Assembly (NCBI GenBank): GCA_963923035.1
Contig: CAWUKT010000082.1
Coordinates: 1-30,937 of the forward strand
DNA length: 30,937 nucleotides
Source of the DNA: CAWUKT01 sp963923035
GTDB taxonomy: Bacteria; Bacteroidota; Bacteroidia; J057; JADKCL01
Direction of reading: 5' to 3'
The notes under the pieces are model-generated. The model searched no databases and was not told where the DNA came from. It worked only from the letters and a program-made list of their open reading frames with translations. Position numbers and translations under genes: made by a program. This document shows positions 15,812-22,731 of the stretch, piece by piece (positions within the stretch are counted from its first letter, which is position 1; each line of letters begins with the position of its first letter).

Positions 15812-16492
15812 TTAGGCGTGACTCAAAAGCGGGGGCATTGCGCGGTTGATGAAGGCAACAAAGGGTTCCATGGTGGAGAAATCGGCGGCCATATTGGAAA
15901 TGAAGTCTTCGTGGGCGACCACATTGTCGTCGACATGCTTCATGACGTAATAGTCCGTTCGCTTGATCCATTCCAGAGCGGGACTGTCCTTCTCGAATCC
16001 CTTGGGTGGCCGGGTCAGGGTCTTGTTCGTCCTCAGTTCTCCAAACCGATCGATCATTTCTCCTCCCACGATTTGTTCCCATTCCCCCACATTCTCTTCG
16101 ATGACCTCCCGGACCGGATTCAAGACTTTGTTGTGGGGCATATAAATACCGCCACCGTAGAAACTCCCGCCGGGCTCTACGCAGAGGTAATAACCCGCGT
16201 GCGGACCTTTTTTTCCAGCAGGGGTCAACGAGGTGAAGAAATTGGTTTTGTAGGGCGTCTTGTCTTTGGAAAAACGGATGTCGCGGTTGATCCGCATGAT
16301 GGACTTCTTTGGTTCCAGGCGGGCCTCGGCGATGCTATCATCAATTTCTTCCAAGTGGTCGATCACTTCCTGAACGACGGTCAGGAAGTTGTTGCGGGCG
16401 CGTTCGTAGCGCTTGCGGTTGGCATCGAACCAATCCTTGTGGTTGTTTTCCCTCAGTTCGACCAGAAAATCAAAAGTTGACTGCTCTATCAT
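15812..16492 (-). CDS. DUF2461 domain protein
   Basis: A 226-residue cytosolic protein with the DUF2461 (TIGR02453-like) pattern. It shows IEQSTFDFLVELRENNHKDWFDANRKRY at the N-terminus (in parts: FDFLVELRENNHKDWF), then MRINRDIRFSKDKTPYKTNF, then AGYYLCVEPGGSFYGGGIYMP, and a C-terminal helical part. The family's biochemical role is not known to me. The ATG at 16492 is preferred because the family begins here. An in-frame ATG at 16549 overlaps the tetR stop codon (ATGA), would add 19 residues, and cannot be excluded. The gene lies between tetR and the RdhA-like gene on one strand with a 10-bp gap downstream, so it probably belongs to the same operon. Confidence 0.85.
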   Translation of the reverse strand: MIEQSTFDFLVELRENNHKDWFDANRKRYERARNNFLTVVQEVIDHLEEIDDSIAEARLEPKKSIMRINRDIRFSKDKTPYKTNFFTSLTPAGKKGPHAGYYLCVEPGGSFYGGGIYMPHNKVLNPVREVIEENVGEWEQIVGGEMIDRFGELRTNKTLTRPPKGFEKDSPALEWIKRTDYYVMKHVDDNVVAHEDFISNMAADFSTMEPFVAFINRAMPPLLSHA

Positions 16493-16534
16493 CGGACGTA
16501 GATTTGGTTTAAACTTCTCAAAAAATATAGGTTG

Positions 16535-16549
16535 ATGACCAGTGGTCAT
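16535..16549. promoter_or_regulatory. Second TetR-type operator candidate
   Basis: ATGACCAGTGGTCAT: half-sites ATGAC and GTCAT with a 5-nt spacer, the same half-sites and spacing as at the tetR start (17165-17183). It spans the tetR stop codon and lies 42 bp upstream of the preferred DUF2461 start. Its position suggests an internal promoter for the two downstream genes under TetR control. Confidence 0.6.
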
Positions 16550-17160
16550 TTAGCATTCAATCCTTCAGTCATGATCGTGGCAAAGGTTTCCACCATCATT
16601 CCGGTATCGATTTCGAGGTGGTTTTCGAGGAGCCGTTGCTTGTTTTCCACGAATTCCACCACCCCCACACAAGAAGCCCACAGGATATAATGGACCATCT
16701 GGGCATTGAGCTGGGGATTGATTTCACCCCTCTCCTGCCCCGAAGCGATGATGTCATGGGTAAACTCCTGCAACTGTTGGCTCAGGCCCAGGTAACCGGA
16801 GGAGTTGATGTCGAATTCGGGGCGCTCCATATAAGAAATCAATTCGAAATAGCTGGGGTACTCCTGGTAAAATGCGTAACAGGCCCGGCAAATTCCCTTG
16901 ATTTTGTCGATGCTCCTCTCGTACTGCTCGGTTTCCGCCTCAAACCTTATCTTCAACAGCTCCAACGCTTTGGCCCCCAAAACGGCCAGCATCGCATCCT
17001 TGTTCTTGTAGTAATTGTATACCGTTCCTTTTGCGATTCCAGCTTTTTTGACGACCTGGTCCATGGTGAAAGCATCAATGCCGCCATCCAGCAGCACCAA
17101 TTCGGCGGCGGCCATGATCTGGAGCTTGCGCACCTGGGGAGTCTCTCGTTTTCTTTTCAT
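16546..17160 (-). CDS. TetR/AcrR-family transcriptional regulator
   Basis: A 204-residue repressor-type protein. The N-terminal helix-turn-helix covers about residues 10-55: RKLQIMAAAELVLLDGG, then FTMDQVVKKAGIAKGTVYNYYKNKDAML, split here as FTMDQVVKKAG and AKGTVYNYYKNKDAM, which is the TetR consensus. The C-terminal ligand and dimer domain is helical and not close to any subfamily I can name; it has several Tyr and Cys residues (CRACYAFYQEYPSYFELISY). The inverted repeat at 17165-17183, 4 bp before its ATG, is the likely autoregulatory operator. The gene is first in a minus-strand group with DUF2461 and the RdhA-like gene, which are its probable targets. Confidence 0.92.
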   Translation of the reverse strand: MKRKRETPQVRKLQIMAAAELVLLDGGIDAFTMDQVVKKAGIAKGTVYNYYKNKDAMLAVLGAKALELLKIRFEAETEQYERSIDKIKGICRACYAFYQEYPSYFELISYMERPEFDINSSGYLGLSQQLQEFTHDIIASGQERGEINPQLNAQMVHYILWASCVGVVEFVENKQRLLENHLEIDTGMMVETFATIMTEGLNAK

Positions 17161-17164
17161 TCAC

Positions 17165-17183
17165 TAATGACTAACGGTCATTA
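17165..17183. promoter_or_regulatory. TetR-type operator at the tetR start
   Basis: TAATGACTAACGGTCATTA is a perfect 7-bp inverted repeat (TAATGAC / GTCATTA) with a 5-bp spacer. It lies immediately upstream of the tetR ATG (17160), where a bound dimer would block initiation. The core matches the site at 16535-16549. Confidence 0.72.
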
Positions 17184-17403
17184 ATGTAACAGAGAGGTTG
17201 GAATTGTGTTCGGGGAAATGAAAAAAAGTCTTACCCAAAGCCAAACAGGAGCAATAAGAGAGAAATAGGGCCTCAAATAGCCTCTCTGATCGGAGAGAAA
17301 TGATTTATGTTGAATTGCCTGAGTTTCAATTGAATCTATTTTTCACTAAATTGTTGATACCCTTAGCGAACCTGTATTTTTTCACCCTCCATTTAGCCAT
17401 ACC

Positions 17404-18435
17404 ATGTCTGAAGCCCAAACCCTCCAACGCCAAACTGAATCCGAGTCAACCCTTTCGGCTCCCGAATCATCCATTGCTACTTCAGCCACTCCACCTCCCC
17501 TGTCATTAGGCGGCGAGAACGGCCCCCAATCCGACGGTCAAGAATCCGAACTCACTTCAGATAGTGTCCTCACGGTGGAAAACACCCCCGGCACCACACT
17601 ACGCCAAGGGACGTCCATCAGCGTGAACTACTCCGTCCCGCTGGATAAGAACAATATCCAGGCCTCCGCCGGTGAGACCATGATTTTCGGTGTCGTAGCC
17701 AGAGACACTGGTAGCTCCGGCGACAATTATGTGACCAATTATTCTGTAACTGGGCCGGCTGAATTTGATACGGCGGGCAGTGGTACCCGATCCAAACAGG
17801 TAAATGGCCTTGTCAGCCGCAATGTTTACCTTATCACCAACAGCAATTGGCAGAATGGAACCATCACGGTTACGTCCAAGATTCGAAACACCACGCAAAG
17901 TCGGGATGAGGTGACCATTGTCTGGACCGTAATCCTCAGGAGTGGCCCTGGACCGACTGGACTACGCAAAATTCGTGGCGCTGGCGGAACGGCCTGGGCT
18001 GCAAACCCCTCTGTATATACTTACAAGGCCACCCCAGATCGGGGCAACGATGGCCGGGCGGATTATACCGGCCAAACCGTATTGGAAGCGTTTGGTACCA
18101 TTGATCCGCTCTTTTTTAACATGGCGGACCTCAAAGACTCATGGAAACAGGCCAATCCCTCCCTCAATACTCCGACCAAGGTGGCCCGGCATATCTGGGA
18201 CTCAGGTGGAAACGGGACATTTGTATTCGATTCCCAAGACCGGATTGCGGACCGTCACGGAGGCTTTGGAGATTTGAGTCCATTCAAAACCAGCGCCTTT
18301 GCCGATGCGAATGGGGTCGGTTACCGACTGCCTCAGGAATACAAAATCGGGTCTACCACTATTGCCAGCTGCAATATTGATCGTCGCTATACCACTGCCA
18401 ATGGGGTTCAAATCCGAAAATCTGATCCTGTCTAA
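17404..18435 (+). CDS. Unrecognised protein with Ig-like middle region
   Basis: A 343-residue protein without signal peptide or membrane helix. Residues 1-55 are low complexity, rich in Ser, Glu, Gln, Thr and Pro (MSEAQTLQRQTESES...). Residues about 56-180 form a beta-rich, Ig-like segment (SISVNYSVPLDKNN, ETMIFGVVARDTGSSGDN, GTITVTSKIRNTTQSRDEV). Residues 200-343 are a separate Gly/Asp/Asn-rich domain (DRGNDGRADYTG, HIWDSGGNGTFVFDSQDR, YRLPQEYKIGSTT) with no family I know. The disordered head joined to two domains could suit a cargo of a contractile injection or other secretion system; this is speculation. It overlaps the next gene by 35 nt. A possible promoter (TTG 17354, TATTTTTT 17375) is imperfect. 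GC content is lower than in neighbouring trmD. Confidence 0.7.
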   Translation: MSEAQTLQRQTESESTLSAPESSIATSATPPPLSLGGENGPQSDGQESELTSDSVLTVENTPGTTLRQGTSISVNYSVPLDKNNIQASAGETMIFGVVARDTGSSGDNYVTNYSVTGPAEFDTAGSGTRSKQVNGLVSRNVYLITNSNWQNGTITVTSKIRNTTQSRDEVTIVWTVILRSGPGPTGLRKIRGAGGTAWAANPSVYTYKATPDRGNDGRADYTGQTVLEAFGTIDPLFFNMADLKDSWKQANPSLNTPTKVARHIWDSGGNGTFVFDSQDRIADRHGGFGDLSPFKTSAFADANGVGYRLPQEYKIGSTTIASCNIDRRYTTANGVQIRKSDPV

Positions 18436-19201
18436 GCGGCCCCGAAAAACCGGCTGGAAACCCTGGGCCTTGGCCTGGGTGGTTTTCATCCTCCTCGGAG
18501 GCTGTCGTTCTACCCATGAACTTCAATCCACACCTGCAATGAGTGCCAAGAATTTCCACCAATATGTACGGGGGGTGGCGGAAGCCGTCCGTGAGGGCCA
18601 ATCCAGTGCCAGCGTTGATTTGAAGCTGCGGCTGGAAGAACGGGTGAACGCCCAACTCATGATCTTTGATTCCACCCAGGTGGAATTGGTCCGGCTGTTT
18701 CGCTACCTGGAAGGGGAACTGAACAACGGATACGCCGAGACCCAAGGCGTCATTGAGTTGCTCATGAAGGCAGGCTACCCCGGTCCGGTGGCGTTGACGG
18801 AGATGGTCAATACGAAGGCCGAAATCCACGAATGGAGTGAAAACCGGGACTATGCGCTGTCCTTGCGTCAGGAGAACCACCGATCCTTGACGGATCTGAA
18901 GTACCAAACGGATTTGAAATGGGTCCAGAACCAGGTACAGATGGGCTATGACTTCATTTACCTGAATCGAAATGCGGAGGCAGAGCCATTTTTCCTGGAC
19001 GTACTGAGTTATCCCTATACCCTCGTGGAGGATGTGGACATGTTCCATCAGTTCCGGGAGTTGTATATCGAAGCTGGAAAAGGCCTGATCCAAGTCCGAA
19101 AGGGCAATGCAGAAGCGCTCCAGGAGATTTATTTCATCCCCGCCATGCAATCCATTCTCGGCCCCATCAAAGAGGAAGCCCTGGAAAAAGCCAAGCAATA
19201 A
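18401..19201 (+). CDS. Helical lipoprotein of unknown function
   Basis: With the ATG at 18401 the protein is 266 aa. It has a basic N-terminus and a hydrophobic segment WALAWVVFILLGGC ending in a lipobox, so it should be lipid-anchored. The mature part is helical and charged (VDLKLRLEERVNAQL, VELVRLFRYLEGELN, FIYLNRNAEAEPFFLDVL) and resembles TPR-like helical hairpins, but no repeat consensus is clear. The frame also opens at 18299, but that would put 34 non-signal residues before the export signal. The 35-nt overlap with the upstream gene points to coupled expression. An exported helical lipoprotein beside an unanchored partner could be an immunity or receptor protein, but nothing in the sequence proves it. 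Confidence 0.72.
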   Translation: MGFKSENLILSKRPRKTGWKPWALAWVVFILLGGCRSTHELQSTPAMSAKNFHQYVRGVAEAVREGQSSASVDLKLRLEERVNAQLMIFDSTQVELVRLFRYLEGELNNGYAETQGVIELLMKAGYPGPVALTEMVNTKAEIHEWSENRDYALSLRQENHRSLTDLKYQTDLKWVQNQVQMGYDFIYLNRNAEAEPFFLDVLSYPYTLVEDVDMFHQFRELYIEAGKGLIQVRKGNAEALQEIYFIPAMQSILGPIKEEALEKAKQ

Positions 19202-19246
19202 GTCGCCCCCCGCAATTTCCGCCTTTCGCCTCCTCCATCTATTGCC

Positions 19247-19254
19247 TACTTTTG
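19247..19254 (+). promoter_or_regulatory. -7 box directly before trmD
   Basis: TACTTTTG matches TAnnTTTG fully. A TTTC lies at the -33 position with 19-nt spacing (19224-19227), one base off TTTG. The transcript would begin within a few bases of the ATG at 19259, giving a nearly leaderless mRNA. Confidence 0.55.
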
Positions 19255-19258
19255 CGGC

Positions 19259-19936
19259 ATGCGCATTGATATCCTCTCAGCGGTTCCCGCCCAATTGGAC
19301 AGCCCCCTGAATACGAGTATCGTGAAACGGGCCCAGGACAAGGGCCTGGTCGAAATTCATTGTCACGACCTGCGGAAGTGGGCGGAAAATAAGCACAACC
19401 GAATCGACGACATGCCGTATGGAGGTGGCGCCGGCATGGTGATGCAGGTGGGCCCGATTGCGCGGGCAATCCGCGAACTGAAATCCGAACGGGAATACGA
19501 TGAGGTGATCTTCCTGACGCCGGATGGCAAGGTCCTGGACCAGGGCATGGCCAATGCGCTCAGCCTGAAAGGCAATCTGATCCTGCTGGCAGGTCACTAC
19601 AAGGGTGTCGACCAACGGGCCCGGGATCTGTTTGTGACGATGGAAATCTCGATTGGCGATTTTGTCCTGTCAGGCGGGGAACTCCCCGCCCTCGTGCTGA
19701 CGGATGCCATTGTGCGGTTGTTGCCCGGCGTGCTGGGCGATGAGACCTCGGCCCTCTCCGACTCCTTCATGAGCAATCTCCTCGACGCTCCCGCCTATAC
19801 CCGCCCCGCCGATTTTGAGGGCCACAAGGTCCCCGACGTCCTCCTCTCCGGCAACCACGCCCACATCGACGCCTGGCGCGACGAGCAAGCCATCGCTAAG
19901 ACCCAGGCCCGTCGGCCGGATTTGCTGGAAGAGTAA
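19259..19936 (+). CDS. trmD: tRNA (guanine-37-N1)-methyltransferase
   Basis: TrmD methylates G37 of tRNAs that read CNN codons, using SAM and a trefoil-knot site, and prevents +1 frameshifting. DDMPYGGGAGMV (50-61), LLAGHYKGVDQR (109-120), EISIGDFVLSGGE (129-141) and YTRPADFEGHKVPDVLLSGNH (split: YTRPADFEGHKVP, DVLLSGNH) form the SAM and tRNA sites. D168 in SDSF and R153 correspond to the catalytic pair of the family. At 225 aa it is slightly short compared with the E. coli enzyme of about 255 aa, but complete. The usual Cys before GxYxGxD is Ala here (LLAGHY). No rimM, rpsP or rplS lies next to it, unlike in many bacteria. Confidence 0.98.
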   Translation: MRIDILSAVPAQLDSPLNTSIVKRAQDKGLVEIHCHDLRKWAENKHNRIDDMPYGGGAGMVMQVGPIARAIRELKSEREYDEVIFLTPDGKVLDQGMANALSLKGNLILLAGHYKGVDQRARDLFVTMEISIGDFVLSGGELPALVLTDAIVRLLPGVLGDETSALSDSFMSNLLDAPAYTRPADFEGHKVPDVLLSGNHAHIDAWRDEQAIAKTQARRPDLLEE

Positions 19937-19968
19937 GAGAAAACTGCAATTGGGGAATTAAGGTGGAA

Positions 19969-20020
19969 ATGAAAAAGGTGCAAATGAAGCCTCCTAGGGA
20001 CCATTTGCACCTTTTTTCAT
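19969..20020. terminator. Bidirectional terminator between trmD and the M1 peptidase gene
   Basis: AAAAAGGTGCAAATG (19972-19986) pairs with CATTTGCACCTTTTT (20002-20016), a perfect 15-bp stem with further pairing outside it. T runs exist on both strands, so it can end both convergent genes. Confidence 0.92.
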
Positions 20021-20039
20021 TGATCAATTTTCACATTGA

Positions 20040-21854
20040 TCAGTCCTTCTTCCACACGCCATTCTTGCGCTTGACATCGGCCATGCGCTTGGAAGGATCG
20101 ATTTCGATGCGCTCGATTTGCTTGAGCTTGGTATCGATTTGAAGGGTATAATCGGGATTGGTCCAGGGCCATTCAGTGTGGGAGACCCACTTGCCATCGG
20201 TTTCGGGCTGCTTTTTGCCCCAGAGAATCCTGATCGGCACATAATGGGTTTCGGTCGAGCCATCCTTCATTGTCACCACAATTTCCAGGGGCATCGGCAT
20301 ATTGCCGACCCGCTTCAATTGGATTTCCGTTCCACCCTTCTTTTTCCCGACCTCCGCAATCTCGTAATCAATCGTCTCTGTGGTATTGACGAAGTATTCG
20401 AAGTACCAATCCAATTCCAGGCCGGAGGCACGCTCCATCTCCCGACGGAAGTCAATCGGGTCGGGGTGGCGGAATTTGTACTTCGAGAAATAACTCTTCA
20501 TGCCCTTGTCAACAGCCTCTTGTCCAATCACATAGCTCAACTGGTGGACGAGTACCGTGCCCTTGGAATAGGCATTGACGCCATAGGCAAAATTCGTGTT
20601 GTAGTGGTCAGAATGGACGGTCATCGGCTCCTGCATCCCGGCATCCACCAGGGCCATATAGCTGCGGTAGCTGCCCATCTGCGGGTCGTCCTTCTGGTCG
20701 AACAGTTCCTTGACCACCTTGTGGGTATAATAGCTGGTGAAGCCCTCGTCCATCCAGCTGTACAAGGCTTCATTGGTAGCCAACGCGCCCTGGAACCAGG
20801 AGTGGATGAGTTCGTGGACCGTGACGCCGACGAGGCTGCCGAGCCGGCGGTGGCCGGTGATGAGGGTCGCCATGGGATATTCCATGCCGCCGTCGCCGCC
20901 CTGGACGACTGAATACTTGTCGTAGGGATACTTGCCAACTTCGCGGGCCATAATCTGGAAGGCCTTGGCGGTATAGCCGGGGAGATTTTCCCATTCGCCG
21001 GTCAGGCTGTCTTCCACGTAGAAGAAATGCAATTCCGGGGCCCCAGCTTCCGTGTACACCACGTGCTTGTAGTTCGGATCCGCGGCCCAGACAAAATCGT
21101 GGACATTTTCCACCTTGAAGTGCCAGGTCAGCTTGTCCTTGCCGCTCAGATCGACTGGGTTCTTTGTATAGCCGTGGCCGATCTCATCCTTGTTCTGTAA
21201 ATAACCCGTCGCAGCCACCACGTAATCCTTGTCCAAGGTCAATTTCACATCAAAATTGCCCCAAACGCCGTGGAATTCCCGTCCCACGTAGGGATTCGCA
21301 TGCCAGCCCATGTGGTCGTATTCACAAAGTTTGGGATACCACTGCGACATGGACAGGCGGATGCCCTCGTTGTTGTCGCGGCCGGAGCGGCGAATTTGCA
21401 GCGGCACCTGGCCTTCGAACGACATCTTAAAGGTCGTCTTGCCGCCGGAAGGAATCGGCTTCGCCAATTTGACCTGGAGGATGGTTCCTTTGTGCATGAA
21501 CTCCACCGGTTGTCCGTCCTGGGTGAGGGACAGGGCCTGCAAGCGCCCGTACTCATCTTCCTTGAGCTTGGAAATCCGGCTTTTGACCCGGCCATCCGGA
21601 TCAGGCAGGTTCAGGTTGCGGACGTCCATCATCGAGCCCGGTTGAAAGGCATTGAAAAACAGGTGGTAAAAGACCTGATTGAGCTCGTCGGGCGAATTGT
21701 TTGTGTAGACGATGGTCTGCTCACCGGTAAAGGTGTTCGTTTCGACGTCCATGTCCACGTTCATCGCATAGTCGACGTGCTGCTGCCAGGGGTTGGCGGC
21801 TTGGGAAATGACCGGCGAAACGGCAATCAGGAGAAAAAGTAGGATTTTGTACAT
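20040..21854 (-). CDS. M1-family metallopeptidase (gluzincin)
   Basis: A 604-residue exported zinc aminopeptidase-like enzyme. Residues 1-19 are a signal peptide (ending VISQAA). The N-terminal beta-saddle domain covers about 25-240. The zinc site is H347-E348-L-I-H351 with the third ligand E370 exactly 18 residues later (HEXXH-x18-E). The substrate-anchoring GxMEN motif appears as GGMEYP (322-327), with Tyr in place of Asn. A catalytic-type Tyr lies in the following NAYSKGTVLVHQLSY region. It lacks the ERAP1-like C-terminal HEAT domain. It probably acts in the periplasm or outside. It starts 101 bp after moaD on the same strand, perhaps as a trailing gene of that operon. Confidence 0.93.
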   Translation of the reverse strand: MYKILLFLLIAVSPVISQAANPWQQHVDYAMNVDMDVETNTFTGEQTIVYTNNSPDELNQVFYHLFFNAFQPGSMMDVRNLNLPDPDGRVKSRISKLKEDEYGRLQALSLTQDGQPVEFMHKGTILQVKLAKPIPSGGKTTFKMSFEGQVPLQIRRSGRDNNEGIRLSMSQWYPKLCEYDHMGWHANPYVGREFHGVWGNFDVKLTLDKDYVVAATGYLQNKDEIGHGYTKNPVDLSGKDKLTWHFKVENVHDFVWAADPNYKHVVYTEAGAPELHFFYVEDSLTGEWENLPGYTAKAFQIMAREVGKYPYDKYSVVQGGDGGMEYPMATLITGHRRLGSLVGVTVHELIHSWFQGALATNEALYSWMDEGFTSYYTHKVVKELFDQKDDPQMGSYRSYMALVDAGMQEPMTVHSDHYNTNFAYGVNAYSKGTVLVHQLSYVIGQEAVDKGMKSYFSKYKFRHPDPIDFRREMERASGLELDWYFEYFVNTTETIDYEIAEVGKKKGGTEIQLKRVGNMPMPLEIVVTMKDGSTETHYVPIRILWGKKQPETDGKWVSHTEWPWTNPDYTLQIDTKLKQIERIEIDPSKRMADVKRKNGVWKKD

Positions 21855-21955
21855 GCTGCTTTTTTGGAATTAGAACGCAATTTTACACAATTTTCATGTA
21901 GAACGCAGGGAGAGATATTGCGAAAAGGGAGTGGTTGAATGGAATAAAGGGTGAA

Positions 21956-22180
21956 TCACCCCCCCGCAAAGGGCGGGAGAAACGCCACTTCATCCCCGGG
22001 CTGGAGTTCCTTGTCCCGGGGATAAACGGTGCCGTTGACAGCGATACTGTAGCCGGCCTGGCCCAAGACGGGGAAGCGAGCGGCCATCTCCTCCCGGAGG
22101 GCCCGCAGGCTGCGGGCCTCGCTCTGCACCTTCGGGTGGCCGATCCGCGCCTGGAGATAGCCGAAAAACAAAACGGTCAC
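21956..22180 (-). CDS. moaD: Molybdopterin synthase sulfur-carrier subunit
   Basis: A ubiquitin-fold protein whose C-terminal Gly-Gly becomes a thiocarboxylate and donates sulfur to precursor Z in molybdopterin synthesis. It starts VTVLFFGYLQARIG, has SIAVNGTVYPRDKELQPGDEVAFLPP (split: SIAVNGTVYPRDKE, LQPGDEVAFLPP), and ends FAGG. The 74-aa GTG start overlaps the mobA stop (GTGA); an in-frame ATG at 22204 would add 8 residues and overlap mobA by 28 nt. Molybdopterin synthase also needs the MoaE subunit, whose gene is not in this window. The gene is the last of moeA-mobA-moaD. Confidence 0.92.
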   Translation of the reverse strand: MTVLFFGYLQARIGHPKVQSEARSLRALREEMAARFPVLGQAGYSIAVNGTVYPRDKELQPGDEVAFLPPFAGG

Positions 22181-22731
22181 GGTGCCTGAATCAGTTGATG
22201 CCATTGCTCGGGGGTATTGAAATTGGTGAATTCACGGGCGTCTTCGACTGGTAAGATACGGTGGGAAATCCGACGAATCCAAGCCTGCAGGGAGCGACCT
22301 CCCTCCTCCCACAACGCATGTGCCGCGCCAAGGGCCCGGCCATGAAACAGGCCAGGAAGCGGCGCCAAGCGCCCTTCCGTCGCTCCATACACCACCCCAT
22401 CCATCCCCATCGTCCGCGCCGCTAACATCCGCGCCAAAGTCGCCCCCTCCAGCAACGGCATGTCCACCGGCACCACCAGTGACCATTCCGGCCCCGCCGC
22501 CGCCAAAACAGCACCCAGGGGCCCTTGTCCTGGCTCCGGCTCCGCCACCCGCTGTGCCAACGGATGCACATGGGCCGCCATCGAACTGGCGATGACCACG
22601 TCACCACAAAGCGGCAGCAACAGGTCGACCGCCCGTTCCAGCAGGGTCTGGCCCTGCCAGACAAGTTGGGCCTTGTCCGTGCCCATGCGGCGGCTAAAGC
22701 CGCCCGCCAGGACGATGCCGCGCACGCTCAT
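22177..22731 (-). CDS. mobA: Molybdenum cofactor guanylyltransferase
   Basis: MobA attaches GMP from GTP to molybdenum cofactor to make the bis-MGD form used by DMSO-reductase-family enzymes. The N-terminus IVLAGGFSRRMGTDKAQL carries the nucleotide-binding LAGGxSxRMGxDKA motif. VVPVDMPLLEG is the metal-site DMP motif. At 184 aa it is a normal length. It overlaps moeA by 4 nt (ATGA) and moaD by its stop codon, so the three are tightly coupled. A variant that uses CTP (MocA) has the same outline; MobA is preferred from the RMGxDKA loop. Confidence 0.93.
   Translation of the reverse strand: MSVRGIVLAGGFSRRMGTDKAQLVWQGQTLLERAVDLLLPLCGDVVIASSMAAHVHPLAQRVAEPEPGQGPLGAVLAAAGPEWSLVVPVDMPLLEGATLARMLAARTMGMDGVVYGATEGRLAPLPGLFHGRALGAAHALWEEGGRSLQAWIRRISHRILPVEDAREFTNFNTPEQWHQLIQAP

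Noticed and set aside
18405..18420. GGGGTTCAAATCCG resembling a tRNA T-arm
   Set aside because: No acceptor, D or anticodon arms can be paired upstream, no CCA-like end follows, and the sequence lies inside two overlapping genes.
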